A program made the translations under genes and the position numbers. A stretch of DNA of 64,000 nucleotides from Tolypocladium sp. Sup5 PDA-1 (Eukaryota; Ascomycota; Sordariomycetes; Hypocreales; Ophiocordycipitaceae), in the NCBI GenBank assembly GCA_000750105.3, contig JPHH03000022.1:124001-188000 (forward strand), written 5' to 3'. Numbering within the stretch: the first letter of the stretch is position 1; each line of letters opens with the position of its first letter. The notes under the pieces were generated by a model. The model searched no databases and was not told the DNA's origin. It saw nothing but the letters and a program-made list of their open reading frames with translations. This document shows, piece by piece, positions 35,354-46,636 of this stretch.

Positions 35354-37082
35354 TCACGAGCGCCGTCTAAACTCTAGCACAGCATTCGGGCTAGGCGACT
35401 TGGTCATGACTATGGACATGGGCTTGGGCCTATCCTCGCCAGGTTGGAGTCTAACATCGTAGTCGAGGACGAAGCGCGCGAGGACCATCTTGATCTCGTT
35501 GCTGGCGAAGAAGCGGCCCGGGCAGGCGTGGCGGCCGGCGCCAAAGTTGACGTAGGTGTCGCCGATGGAGGTGAACTGCAAGCGGTTGTTGGCCTCGGCG
35601 GACTCCTGGCGCAGGCGGTAGAAGCGCAGGGGGTCGAAGCGGTCCGGGTCGGGGAAGAAGCGCTCGTCGTGGGCGATGCCGGCGAGGGGGGCGACGACGC
35701 GGGTGCCGACGGGGAGCTGGGTGCCGTCGGAGAGGGAGATGGGTTGCATGACCTTGCGGAGGAAGGACACTGGGGGGCTGTTAGTAGTCTGGACGGGAGA
35801 TGGGACGGGTCCATAATGGGTTGACTGACCAATGTTGCCACGCAACCGCTGGACCTCCCTCATGAAGCTATCCATCTTCTTGAGCCTGGCCATGCTCTCC
35901 TTGTGCCCCCAGCCCTCCTCTACCTCGAGGACTTGATAGGCCTCCTCACGCAGCTCCTCTTGAATATCCTGGTGCGCCGCCAGGTCGTACATGCACTCGC
36001 AGAGGAGGCCATGCGTCGTATGAATGGAAGCCGCAGCGATGATGAGCTGCAGCTCCGCCATTGTCTGGACGTCTGCCTTTTCGTCCTCGGGAAGGGCCTC
36101 GATCAGCCACTGGATCATGTCGTTGGGCGGTTCCTCACAGCTGGGCGAGTCGAGGTCCCGTATCCTCTCCTCCAGGACCGGCTTAATCATGGCCTTTGCG
36201 CTCTCAATGTCGCGGCGGATCTTGCCCAGGTCCGTCACGAGATACTGCGTCACGGGCCGCGCCCACTCGGGGAAGAGCTGGAGCTTGGCCCCGGCCATGA
36301 AGACGTGGATGGCAAAGTTGATGCTGGTGTCCATCCATTGCTCCTGGCGGTTGATTTCGGGTCCGACGAATGCCCTGCCGCTGAGTCGAGCGATGGCCCG
36401 GAGCGCAAAGGGATGCCATTTCACCGGTGTCCAGTCGTCGCAGGCGGGGAACTCTGTGGCGACGATGTACTCGAGCTCCTCCTTGAGCTGGGGGGCGAGC
36501 CTGACGAGGTTCTGGGTCAGGCGAGTGCGGAGGAGCAGTGTCATCAGCTCGCCATTGTGGCCTGGCGAGAACTTGGTGTACTTGCTCTGCAGAGCCTGGA
36601 ATGGCCGTGTCAGGATAAAGGTATGCATTTTCTTGACTAGGGGGCAGTTCGGGTGCTCACATCGGCGATGGCCTCCTTGGCGCTCAGGACGTCCTCTGGC
36701 AGGGCCTTGAGCTCGCCCACGTAGTTTGAAGGCAGAACCAGCTGAACGCCCTCGGTGCCTCTGATCTGGTACGCCTTGTCCTGGAACTGCTCATCGTCAG
36801 CGCAATCTGCACATGCCGCCGTGAACAGAGGGAGGATGCACACACCTTGCGATAGCTGTCCTTGACCAAGGTCTCTGCTGAGAAGATCCACTTCGTCTTG
36901 GGCGCCTTGTAGAGCGGCACGGGAATGGTGCTGCGCTGCTTCTTGGACTGTATCAACCAGGCCACGAGCAGGGCGGCGCCGATGGCGACGTAGTAAGTGA
37001 GCAGCTTCGCGCCAAAGACGGAATGCGGCCGGGGTAAGTCGATGCCGGGCTGCAGCAGCGTGATTGAGGATGCGTTTTCCAT
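35354..37082 (-). CDS. cytochrome P450 monooxygenase (CYP503/ent-kaurene-oxidase-like)
   Basis: Four exons on the minus strand, 37082-36846, 36786-36661, 36595-35830 and 35769-35354, with introns of 59, 65 and 60 nt, encode 514 aa, the usual P450 length. An N-terminal membrane anchor lies at about residues 24-43. The I-helix carries A-A-S-I-H-T-T-H at about 309-316, where the usual A-G-x-D-T-T is replaced. This variant resembles fungal P450s annotated as ent-kaurene-oxidase-like. The K-helix E-x-x-R is E368-V-Q-R371. The heme loop is F452-G-A-G-R-H-A-C459-P-G, with Cys459 as heme ligand. It should sit in the ER membrane and oxidise a hydrophobic, possibly terpenoid, substrate; no terpene synthase or other core biosynthetic gene is in the window, so the substrate is unknown. 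Confidence 0.9.
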
Positions 37083-37926
37083 GGTGAGGCGAGATCTTTG
37101 AGCAGCGACAAGCTGATCACGACTGCTGGTCTCCGGGCGGCTTCCTCGACGATCTCGGAGGGTGCGCAGGACACCGGAGCGGAGGCTGGCGGGCAGGCGG
37201 CGGGCCGGTCATGGGGATGCTGAGGAATCAACAACCGACGGACGCGAGACGCCTGGTGATGCAGCGGGGGCTATGTGGAATCTGGTGGTCCCAGGGGACG
37301 CCGGTTTTTGTTACAGGGCCAGGTCGTCAACTGTGTCGCTCGGTGGGAGGCCGAGTCGCAGGTGAGCCGGCCGTGGGATGGGATGAAGCGCGTCCACGTC
37401 GTCGGCATGGACATGTACGTGTGGGCAGAGATATGGCTGGATCGAGGGTCCCCAGAGCTGTAGGACGTGAGGACGTGTACTGTGCGGCGACGAGATGGGC
37501 GAGGCACAGGACAGCCACGGGCGAGATGAGGATGGACGCCGATGAGGACCAAGACGCCTGATGAAACGATCGAGAGTCCCAGGAAGCGCCGCACCCGCCG
37601 GGGAACAATGGGATATAAGGACGAGCACGAGCAGGGTACATGTAGTAAATCACCACGAGTAAAGAAAGAGAGAGCAGACTGCCGGCCCCAGCATCAGCGA
37701 GGGCCACGACGATGCTGCCTCGCTGCGGGTTTCGTCGAATCGTCTGAAACAGGACAAGACGTTCGGGACGAGCCACCTCCGGATTCTAGCCTGGGGGGGG
37801 GGCGGCGGCGGCGGTTGGCCCAGTTGCCGCGAGCGGTGTCCCCGTTGCCCCGTTTTGGCGCCGGGAGCGAGCATTTTGGGCGCCTCTCGACGGCAGCGGG
37901 AGCCAGTAAGCAGAGGGAGCTGAGGA

Positions 37927-37965
37927 CGTCGTCGTGTCGTCGTCGTCGTCGTCGTCGTCGTCGTT
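37927..37965. repeat. CGT trinucleotide microsatellite
   Basis: An almost uninterrupted run of TCG/CGT units of about 38 nt in gene-free DNA. Confidence 0.85.
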
Positions 37966-40900
37966 GACTGTGCTTTGCCGTCGTCGACGGCGGGTCGCCG
38001 TCATTTGCGGGTGGTGCCCGGAGCCAGGTCCGAGGAATTCTACTGGACGGGGCGCCAGCTTGAGATACGGACCTGAGTCAAAAGCGCTGAATCGGGCGCG
38101 ATGGCGTGGATCGTGGCAAGCATGGATACCGGGTGGGCACTTGATACCTTGCAGATGGACGTGCAGCTTGATTACACCATCAACACCATCTTCAGCGATC
38201 ACGCGCCTCCGGACACGGCACCTGGCACCTTGGGGGATCGCGGAACGGCTTCACGGCTTCTGCAGAGACGCCGACGGCCATCGGCAACGGCCCGTCGGAC
38301 TCGTCCTCTGTCGCTCTCCCGTTGATCTCTTGTCATCCGTGCCTTCTTGCCAGCTGTCTTGGTTCATCTCGGATGTCTGCCCTTCCAGCGCGCTAACCTC
38401 CCCTCAGCCGCCAGCACCTGCGATGCGCTCGCTCTCCAGCCAGTCACGGCCGCTGCACGGGTCAGCCCGGGCCATGCCCGACGGGGTGTTCGCATTCTCG
38501 TCGGCAGTTGTTTCCCGGTTTGTTTGTGCTCGGTGGCCCAATGTGGCTCACCGTGTTTTCCCAGCCCAGCATCCGACATCTCACGCGCCACCACGATGGT
38601 GGAAGATGCCCCGGAGCAGCCTGGGCCCCCTGTGACTTCATACGAGTACTGTACGGTACATTGCGTGCTTTTGAACTCGACTGCACGACAGCTACGGACT
38701 ACATAAATTCAGCTCCAAACAGTTCGTGAGGCCAGCAGTCAACTTTGTCGGGTGATCTGCCTTTGTGTGTCCATCAGGTCTCCACTTACCCCGGCCTCGG
38801 AAGGACGCCAGCCGAGAAATACTACTCCACGTCGTTTGCTCTACAAATACGGATACACACACACACAACCACAGCCAACGAAACAAGCCATCAAAACGGA
38901 ATGTACATGGAAAACAAGCAACACGTTCGTAGAAAGTTTCTGCAGCTTGACGCCTAATGCTCCAACGGCGGGCTGAAGATACTCACGCGTCGAGTGCGCG
39001 CGCATCTGGCCGGGAGCGAAAACCGCCTCCCTTGTCGACCTGCTGATTGCCAGGCAAGCCAGGGCAGCTCGTCGCCCGAGACATCTGCGGCCCGGATCTG
39101 CCAGCTGCCGGCACCGAGCACGACAACGCAAGCGCCCGGAAGGCCAAGGCGGGCTCGCGGCAACCCACGGGAGGCATCTTCGCCGGTTGAGGGCAACCGA
39201 CGACTGGACTGGAATGATGGACTGGATGGAGTCGCGTGCATGACGGTGTGCGGCAGCTTCACCGGCATCTCAGACAGACGGCGGCTCGCAGATTTCAGGT
39301 CCCGAACGGCATCATGTCGCATTCAAAGTTCTGTGACACGTTGGGGCATTATCCATCAGTCAACCTCGTCCGTTGCGATCAGCTCATCGGCGGGCTGCTT
39401 ATAAACTCAGGTCGCCTTTGGGAAGGACAACCGGCTTATCTGTGAGGGCCGAATGAAAACGACGACCAACTCGGGACGGCCCTGTTGATTGCGCTCCGAT
39501 CGGTCCAGACTCCTGGGCGCACAATGACCGTGGATGTTGATGCCTATGCCCATTGACAGGTCATTATTCCTGTGCACGCGGATTCATCCCTCGCAAGTCG
39601 CAACCGTGGCAGGCGTCGTACGTACAGTATGCCGCAAGACGGTCGGTCCGTCGGCCGCAGTCCTGCAGAAAGGCAAGTAGCCGATTAATAATGGCAGTAA
39701 TAGCCTATCAACGGGCGCGGCAGTCTCCATGTGTCGTTGCCCCTGGTCTCGGTCGGACGAGAATGAATCGAGCCGGAGCTCCGACATGCCGGGTCAGCTG
39801 ACAGTCCCTTGCTGCTGGTGAAAGGGGCACATCCACAGCTGCAAATAACCCGAGACTTCTGGAAAGAAAAGACTCCGCTGACCCTGGCGATCGCGGCGGC
39901 GAGGACCCTGCAAAGGGTGGAGTGCCTGCAAGCTGGTTGTGGCTCCTCAACTCCTTTATGTACAGTATGTGACCCCCTGGGATACGTGGAACCAGGACCG
40001 GAGTGCCCCAAGCCATACAGGTAGCCTGAGGCAGGCCGTAAGATTGATTGATAAAACGAGCTGGCATCGTGTGCAACTGAGTCGAGCATCAGCTGAATCC
40101 AGGACTGCCATCGCGATACCGTAGACGGGAACCTGGCTGTGACCTGCAGGCATGCTCGTAGCTGCCTCGAGCATGAGACCCGTCCATAGACGAAAATACA
40201 CTTTAAATCATGTCAAAACTTTTAATCGAGCCCTGCCAAGGAGACCGAGATGAAGAGATTGGTGTTCCAAGTTGTACGCCGCTTGCCGCAGGGCGTGCTG
40301 ACTTGCAAACCTGAACTCGCCCCGGCCAGCTTCACTGCCCCGTCAAGGGCCAGGGTGAGGCCCGAGGGAATCACCAGAGCGGCAGAGCCTCGGTGAGTCG
40401 TAGGGCAAGGCACGGAGCTGGACTTATGTATGAACCAGGTTCCCGGTCCCAGGCTACTGCGGCGAGTGAGTCGAGGCGGGTCTTCTTGGCACATCGGGAG
40501 CGCATCCGCGGTCGTGGTCCTTCCAGGACCATCCTTGCCACCGGTGAGCCGGATGCAGGACCACAAAAGAACTCTGGGGGCTTGGTTCTGGGCCTGCTGG
40601 CCTGCATTGTGGCTTCGGCACTGCATTTCGGCGAGGCATTCTTGTCCCACCAATGTCCAACTGCCATGAGAAGAGACGTTGGGACAGGGCAAGTCCTGAG
40701 CGAGGCCACTGCAAAGAGGAAACGCAACAATGGGTCTGCCTTTCTTATCAGATGGAGGCTTATATTCCACCGAGTGCCACTTCGACTGCAAGGAGACGCT
40801 TAGACGCAAATATCAAACGATGGCACGACGACAATGACGTTTGCTGCAATTAAATAAAATAAAATAAAAGTGCCAGATTGCTGGCAAGCCCCCCTGCTTG

Positions 40901-42278
40901 CAGTCATCTCGCGTCAAGCTCGAGTCAGTGCCATTGATGCCTCAAGAGCTCGGTGTGTTTGCCAGACAAACGCGACATGCCTCCTAGCGAGGGAGGAGTC
41001 AAGGGGGAGGGGCGTGCGAAAAGAAGACAGAAAAGCCATAAAGTTATCAGATGTGAAATCGGTCTCACGCATATCCGAGGTCGGCGGGGGCGCGTGCGTG
41101 GTCGTTCGGATCATCGACGAGGAAAGGGGGGAGATTAGATGCAGGGCGATTGATAAGATGATCAGATAAAATTTTGCAACGATCCGGCACCTCGGCCGCG
41201 GCGGGAGCTGAGACAAGAGTCGGAGACGTGGGCATGGCATTCCGATTGGCGGCGAAACAGGCTCCAGGTGATAGAGTTTCACTCGACGCAGAACCGCGTC
41301 GGCGAATCGAGATTTGGCTCCCGGCTGGAAGGTTCAGCAAGCATCCTCGACTGTACGGAGTAGGTATCGCTGACGTGGTGACCTGTCACGCGCGTGCCCA
41401 GAGTCTAGGAGAGGGACCATCTTTGGGCCACGGCCCACTGGGGGCCCGGCTCTGGGGTGCATGTGACAGCTTGACAGTGTCGACGGAGGCGCTCCATCCA
41501 TCCATACCAACGGTGCGACAGATTAAAGCAGATGTGGGCACGTGCCCTCGCTGTGTGGCATTGCGTTTGCCGGGAGTACGGATACTCGTATTGAGTTGGG
41601 TGTTGAACACTATGGAGTGGCGATGTCGTCCAACGCTGCGAGACCACGAGCGACCACGGAAGCGCTCGGCTCGACGGCTAACAGTTGGTGGTGGCATGAC
41701 TGCGACTGGCTGCGGGGGGTGTGGACGGAGAGAGCGACGGCGAATTGGGCATCGTGTGCGTCGCGTCAGTCAATCAACGGCGAGAGAATGCCCGGTATTC
41801 GGCGACGCCAACGCCAGCGAGCAACCAAGCCGTGGTGGCCCCAGCACTAATTACTCGCAGGTTTGGTTTATGCCTTGATGCACTTCGTATCAATCATCTC
41901 GGACTGGGTCCCTGTTTTGTCGCAACAGGCCACATCGTCTCCTTGTCTCGGTCCCCTTTTTGTTGGCCCAGCGTCGGTAATGCCTCCAGCCGCGGCTGCG
42001 TTCCCAACAAAGCCCTCATTCGCGCTGGCCCGGGCGGGCGGGCAAGCGAGCGCTGTCGCTGCGCTTCTGTCTCAGCCATCGTTGCGCCTTGATTGATAAG
42101 ATTTTATCCATCTCGTAAGGGCAATGTCACCCTCCGTGCATCGGGGGAAGGGATACCAGCAGCCGGTTGGCGGATGTTCCACAGCCGTTCTTGCCTTTTC
42201 CTCCCCCGCTGATGATAAAGTCATTTGGTTTGTCAAGGACCTCATGGCGTAACAGCCGGGTGTGATTTGCTGCCGCTC

Positions 42279-42306
42279 GGGGGGGGGGGGGGGGGGGGGG
42301 GGGGGG
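42279..42306. repeat. homopolymer run of 28 G
   Basis: Twenty-eight consecutive G lie about 510 bp upstream of the reductase-like start codon. A run this long is a strong candidate for G-quadruplex formation and is also prone to sequencing and assembly error, so its true length is uncertain. Confidence 0.9.
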
Positions 42307-42816
42307 AGTGGATATTATGTCACCATGGCACAATGATTAGATCATGGATCCAGTGCCCTCCAGTACCTAATCGGGAGGCGACCGGCGACCTGGGCCCAAG
42401 CGGGTCACCAAGCCGCTGAACACGCCCTGTAATCCAGCCCGTCTCAGCGGCCCCCTCGCTGTAAATCGTCCTCTTTGAGGCCAGACTCTTCCAAGGGTTT
42501 TCGGTACACGCCCCTCCCCCAACGCCCAACGCCATGGAACCCAGCCAAGACCCCAAGTGCAGTGGTGCAGCAGCCCAAAAACCCTCGGCGTCCACATCAC
42601 CCGCTCTCTGTGTCGCCTCCTCCGTCCCTCTTCAATTTTCACCTCTACCACTGCGACGACGAGCCCCATTGTCTCTCTCCCAACGCTTAGAGTCTACTTT
42701 GCTCGCGCTCGGCTTGGGATTGAACGCGTCTACAGTCCAGCCTTTTTTCTCGCCCACTTGCAATCTGCACGCTGCGACCCTATCGACATGCTCAGACGCC
42801 CCTAACGAGCCTTTAC

Positions 42817-44754
42817 ATGCGCTCCTCGCCCGCTTTACGCCAGCCCCTCAACGCCCTCAATTCCACCCGCGCCCCGGCCTGTCCTCCCGCGCAGCGACCT
42901 CTTACAACGCCCACGATGCCCTCGGCGACCCCAATCCAGGACGTCGTGTCCTCGACGTCGGACTGCATTCCATCGGAGCCCAAGTCGCCCTCAATCGCAC
43001 CCTCCTTGACATACTCGGACGAGTCTGACGACCAGGAGGAGCTTGTCCGCGTCGACCAGGCCCGCAGGCGGCGGGCCTCGACGAGGCTCATTGCCCAGAA
43101 TGCGCGCGATATCCAGCGCATCACCGGCGAGACGACGGCCGAGTTCGTCGGCCGCTGCTGCGGAGGCGGCTGCTGTTTGATGGGCTCTCGGCGCGAAGGC
43201 CTCGAATACGAACGAGTCGACCTGCCCGACAACGAGGCCTACCGCTCCTTGGGCCTCAAGATTGGCGAAATACCTACCAAGTTGACTAAGATTACCGATC
43301 TGCCCGACAAGACGGTGTCCTTCAAGTCAATTCCTCAGCCCCGCAGTCTACCGTCTCCCACCGACTCTGCAATATCTCTGGGCTACGATCGCGACGCCCC
43401 GGGCCCTACGCTGGACAAGGCTGCGCTGACCCAACGGCTGGACGCTTTCAACACGACCATTCAGCCGCCGAGATTCGTCCAGCCGCACCCACCATACCAC
43501 GTCTACCCAGCTCGCATCCATACCACCCGCGAGCTGACCAAGCCCGGCGCCGAGAAGCGGACCTACCACTTCGACCTCGACATTACCGACTATCCAGATG
43601 AGGAGACGAACGACTTCAAGGTCGGTGGCGCCATTGGTGTCATGGCGCCCAACTGCGAGCTTGTCGTCGAGGACGTCCTGGACGTGCTCTTGGTACCGCG
43701 TTTCCTGCGCGACAAGCCCGTCTTGATGACCACCAACAAGGGGCGGTGGCCCACCGTCTGGGGCGACGACAAGCCGCGAGAGCTCGTCATGACCCGTCGC
43801 GACCTACTCACCTGGTGCACCGATCTCCAGTCTTACCCTCCCACCAAGCCCGTCCTCCGAGTCCTAGCTGAGCATGCCACCGCCGACAACGAGAAGAAGA
43901 TTCTCATGTTCTTGTGCTCGGCCGAGGGCCAGGGGACGTTTTGCGACTTCCGAACCGGCCCGCACATCACCGTGCCCCAGCTCCTGCATGCTTTCCCAAG
44001 CTCGCAGCCCCCTCTGGACGAGCTGCTGTCTTGCCTGCAGCCGCTCATGCCCCGCTTCTACTCGCTCTCCAACGACCCGCACGAGTCGTATCAGATCCGA
44101 GATCACAAGCAACACCGCCTCATGGAGATTGCAGTCACGGTTCATGAGACCAACGACTGGAAGCGAGGCTGCCGCACGGGCGTGGGGTCCGGGTTCTTCG
44201 AACGGCAGGCGCAGCGCTTCCTCAAAGCGAAGGCGGCTGGCCAAAAGAACCCCGAGTTCTACATCCCCATGTTCAAGGGCCTCATGGCGAATCCACTTGC
44301 CAAGCAGTTCAACTCTGACGGCCCGATGCTCCTCATCGGCGCAGGCGTGGGCATCGCCCCCTTCCGTGGTTTCGTCCAGCGTCGGCTGAAGCAAGCCAAC
44401 TGCGCGAACAAGGTCTGGGTGCTGCAGGGCATCCGCGACTCGCTAGTTGACGAGATTTACAGCGGCGAATGGGGCGTGCACGAAGACGAAGTCAAGCGTG
44501 TCGTGCAGAGCCGGCGCGGTGAGGGCAGATATGTGCAAGAGGAGGTGCAGAACCAGGCCGACCTGGTCTGGTACATTGTCAATGCCGTCGACGGACGTGT
44601 ATTTGTCTGCGGCAGCTCAAAGGGCATGGGCGAGGGCGTCGAGGAGGCGCTCGTCGACGTCGCCATGGCCAAGGGCAACCTCGAGCGCGAAGAGGCGAGG
44701 AACTTTTGGCAGCTGAAGAAGGAGGCGGGACAGTATATTGCGGAGACGTGGTAA
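42817..44754 (+). CDS. cytochrome P450 reductase-like FAD/NADPH flavoprotein lacking a flavodoxin domain
   Basis: A single exon of 645 aa; a second ATG at 42916 would remove 33 residues. The first 210 residues are a fungal-type extension with a Cys-rich motif R-C-C-G-G-G-C-C (about 113-120) and no FMN-binding flavodoxin. The FAD module follows: the R-F-Y-S-L-S motif at about 413-418 binds FAD, and G-V-G-S-G-F at about 455-460 occupies the second FAD loop. The NADPH module has I-G-A-G-V-G-I-A-P-F-R-G-F at about 507-519 and V-F-V-C-G-S-S-K-G-M. The C-terminus Y-I-A-E-T-W ends in the aromatic residue typical of the family. It should pass hydride electrons from NADPH through FAD to an unknown acceptor, perhaps a separate FMN or heme protein. 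The P450 some 6 kb away is a possible but unproven partner. Confidence 0.85.
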   Translation: MRSSPALRQPLNALNSTRAPACPPAQRPLTTPTMPSATPIQDVVSSTSDCIPSEPKSPSIAPSLTYSDESDDQEELVRVDQARRRRASTRLIAQNARDIQRITGETTAEFVGRCCGGGCCLMGSRREGLEYERVDLPDNEAYRSLGLKIGEIPTKLTKITDLPDKTVSFKSIPQPRSLPSPTDSAISLGYDRDAPGPTLDKAALTQRLDAFNTTIQPPRFVQPHPPYHVYPARIHTTRELTKPGAEKRTYHFDLDITDYPDEETNDFKVGGAIGVMAPNCELVVEDVLDVLLVPRFLRDKPVLMTTNKGRWPTVWGDDKPRELVMTRRDLLTWCTDLQSYPPTKPVLRVLAEHATADNEKKILMFLCSAEGQGTFCDFRTGPHITVPQLLHAFPSSQPPLDELLSCLQPLMPRFYSLSNDPHESYQIRDHKQHRLMEIAVTVHETNDWKRGCRTGVGSGFFERQAQRFLKAKAAGQKNPEFYIPMFKGLMANPLAKQFNSDGPMLLIGAGVGIAPFRGFVQRRLKQANCANKVWVLQGIRDSLVDEIYSGEWGVHEDEVKRVVQSRRGEGRYVQEEVQNQADLVWYIVNAVDGRVFVCGSSKGMGEGVEEALVDVAMAKGNLEREEARNFWQLKKEAGQYIAETW

Positions 44755-46340
44755 GACGTGGGTGCGCTGCACTGCGGCTGCCAGCGTTTCCTTTTACTGT
44801 CCGACCTGAGCCTTGGACGACAGTCATGTACGAGACAACGGCCGCCCCGACTGTCACCGTCACACGCCCCGCGTTCCAACTGGGCGCGAACGGGCATTGA
44901 ATCATCGTTTGGGTCAGGCTATTGTGGTTTTTTCTTTACTTCCGAATTTCGGTCATCAGTTATGGGATCAAACGGGCCATGCATACTAGAAACAAACAGC
45001 GCAAGCATTGGCTCGGACCAGTGTGGGAGTCTCGGTGTACGGAGTCAATTTTTATTGCTACTTGGGATGGGAGGGCTATTTGATATCGATGTGTACGATG
45101 AGCATGGGACTGGCGGGCAAGAAGGAGTCGAAAACAAAGCATGCGCTTTGGGGGTAACATGGCATGGGAGGCGAACTGTGATTGCGCTTATTAGACGGGG
45201 CACAAAGGTAGAGAAGTAGCATCATGCAAATACCAGTCATCATGGAAGTCTGCGTATCCTGGCGATGAGTGATTGACGAGAGAAAGCTGTCTCTACAACG
45301 AATGGCCACCTGTAACGTGGCAAGTGACGGCACTTTCTCGACGGCTATGACAACTCGAGGCGCCGGGAATAATTCCGACGAGTGCAACATGACTGGCTAG
45401 TCTAGACGGAGTGGTGTGGACCCTGATATGCAGTGCCACCCTTGCCATGAGCCTACTGTAGGATGACGCGCATTTACTCGTACAGAACATTGCTACTTCG
45501 TACATGTGCGTGCATGCATCGTCGGAGTCTCTTTTTGCGGGCCTTGCCGTTTATTGTACTGTAGATAAGAGGAGGAGAAGGGGTCCCGTGGAGGTTGGCG
45601 ATATCGTGGGATGCGGGGAGATTTATTGGCCGGGAAGAATGCTACCCTACACCACTGACGCTGAGGGTACTCCGTAGAACTTGGCGTTATGCGATTGGAG
45701 AGATTCCAACTTGTTTATTTGAAACATACCTAGTTCCGCCCGGGTACTCAAGTTTTGGGAGAATGGCCGTGCGGGTGAACGTGAGGCGCAGAGTCGTTTT
45801 CCGAAGGCACATGCTCCATGTTAAAAGTAAAACACCCCAAACACACCGCCACGAGGCCAATAATGTTCTATTTTTAAGAAGACGGAAGCCGTCCAATCAA
45901 ACGAACAGCCAGAACCGATAGGTCTACAGGAACGGCTAATCAGTGTACTCGTCAAGATTGCGGGTGAATGTGCCGTCGACAATTTCAGGTACGGAAGCAT
46001 CGCGAATATCAGAGCGCAAGTCGCGCGCCATCCCGCGCGGCTATGACAAAGGAGGGGCAGCGCGCGTCGAATCGGCTCATTTTCTGCTGCTGAGTGATTG
46101 ATTAGGTGATTTTCCGAGCTCCTGCCGCAGCGGAAACAAGGTGCTGACAAACGCCGGGCGCGGGCCACCGGCCAGGGTTCCCCACTCCCTGTGGCGCGAT
46201 TTTCCGTGTTCCTCAGCATCAGAGTCAACGTCATTGGCGGAGATGAAGCCGCCGGCTTTCGTTGCCGAGAAAGTGCCTTCCTCCCTCCTCCCGCGGTGCC
46301 GCTTTGTCTTTGTCCAGGGGTGGGCGGCGTTTATTCATCG

Positions 46341-46369
46341 GACTCAGGTGTGCCTGGCACACCTGAGTC
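46341..46369. promoter_or_regulatory. 29-nt palindrome in the nitroreductase promoter
   Basis: The arm GACTCAGGTGTGCC is followed by one T and then its exact reverse complement (14-bp arms, 1-nt spacer). Each arm holds an E-box-like CAGGTG/CACCTG. It lies 268 bp upstream of the start codon and about 70 bp upstream of a TATA-like TATTTAAA. The symmetry and position suggest an operator for a dimeric transcription factor; this role is inferred. Confidence 0.7.
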
Positions 46370-46436
46370 GGGGAGTTGCCGGCTTGGTAATAACCTACGT
46401 AAGTCTTAGTGTGGTTCCTGGCATTGGGTTTGTACA

Positions 46437-46444
46437 TATTTAAA
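46437..46444 (+). promoter_or_regulatory. TATA-like box of the nitroreductase gene
   Basis: TATTTAAA lies 193 bp upstream of the ATG at 46637. A five-codon upstream frame (46473-46490) would be in the leader if transcription starts just downstream of this box. Confidence 0.5.
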
Positions 46445-46636
46445 GGCCCGGCTCGTCGACGGGTTTGTTAGCATGTCTCTCGGTTGTTAGATCCAGCTAC
46501 AGAATCATACATACACATAGAAGATCAGCGCTGCCTCCGCCATCCGCCGTTGCAACTCTTTGAGTCTTTGAAAGACCACTCACAACTCGTCGACAACACC
46601 ACATAACACATAACACACACAACACACGCAATCGCC

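Larger units (their letters stand above)
37083..42816. other. 5.7-kb gene-free region between P450 and reductase-like gene
   Basis: No open frame here has a recognisable domain. It contains a CGT trinucleotide run (37927-37965), a 28-G run (42279-42306), a TAAAA-type repeat near 40853-40870 and scattered GTACGGAG motifs. Its distal end, rich in CT and CCC, is likely the promoter of the flavoprotein gene. Confidence 0.55.
44755..46636. other. intergenic region upstream of the nitroreductase
   Basis: No gene recognised. It holds GTACTCCGTA (45667-45676), a 29-nt palindrome (46341-46369) and a TATA-like box (46437-46444). The last part is the nitroreductase promoter and leader. Confidence 0.6.

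Noticed and set aside
37927..37965. CGT run as a coding poly-Ser/Arg/Val tract
   Set aside because: No supporting gene around it; treated as microsatellite.
40222..40809. 195-aa minus-strand open frame in the 5.7-kb gap
   Set aside because: Unrecognised, irregular composition, competing open frames on the other strand, no convincing exon context.
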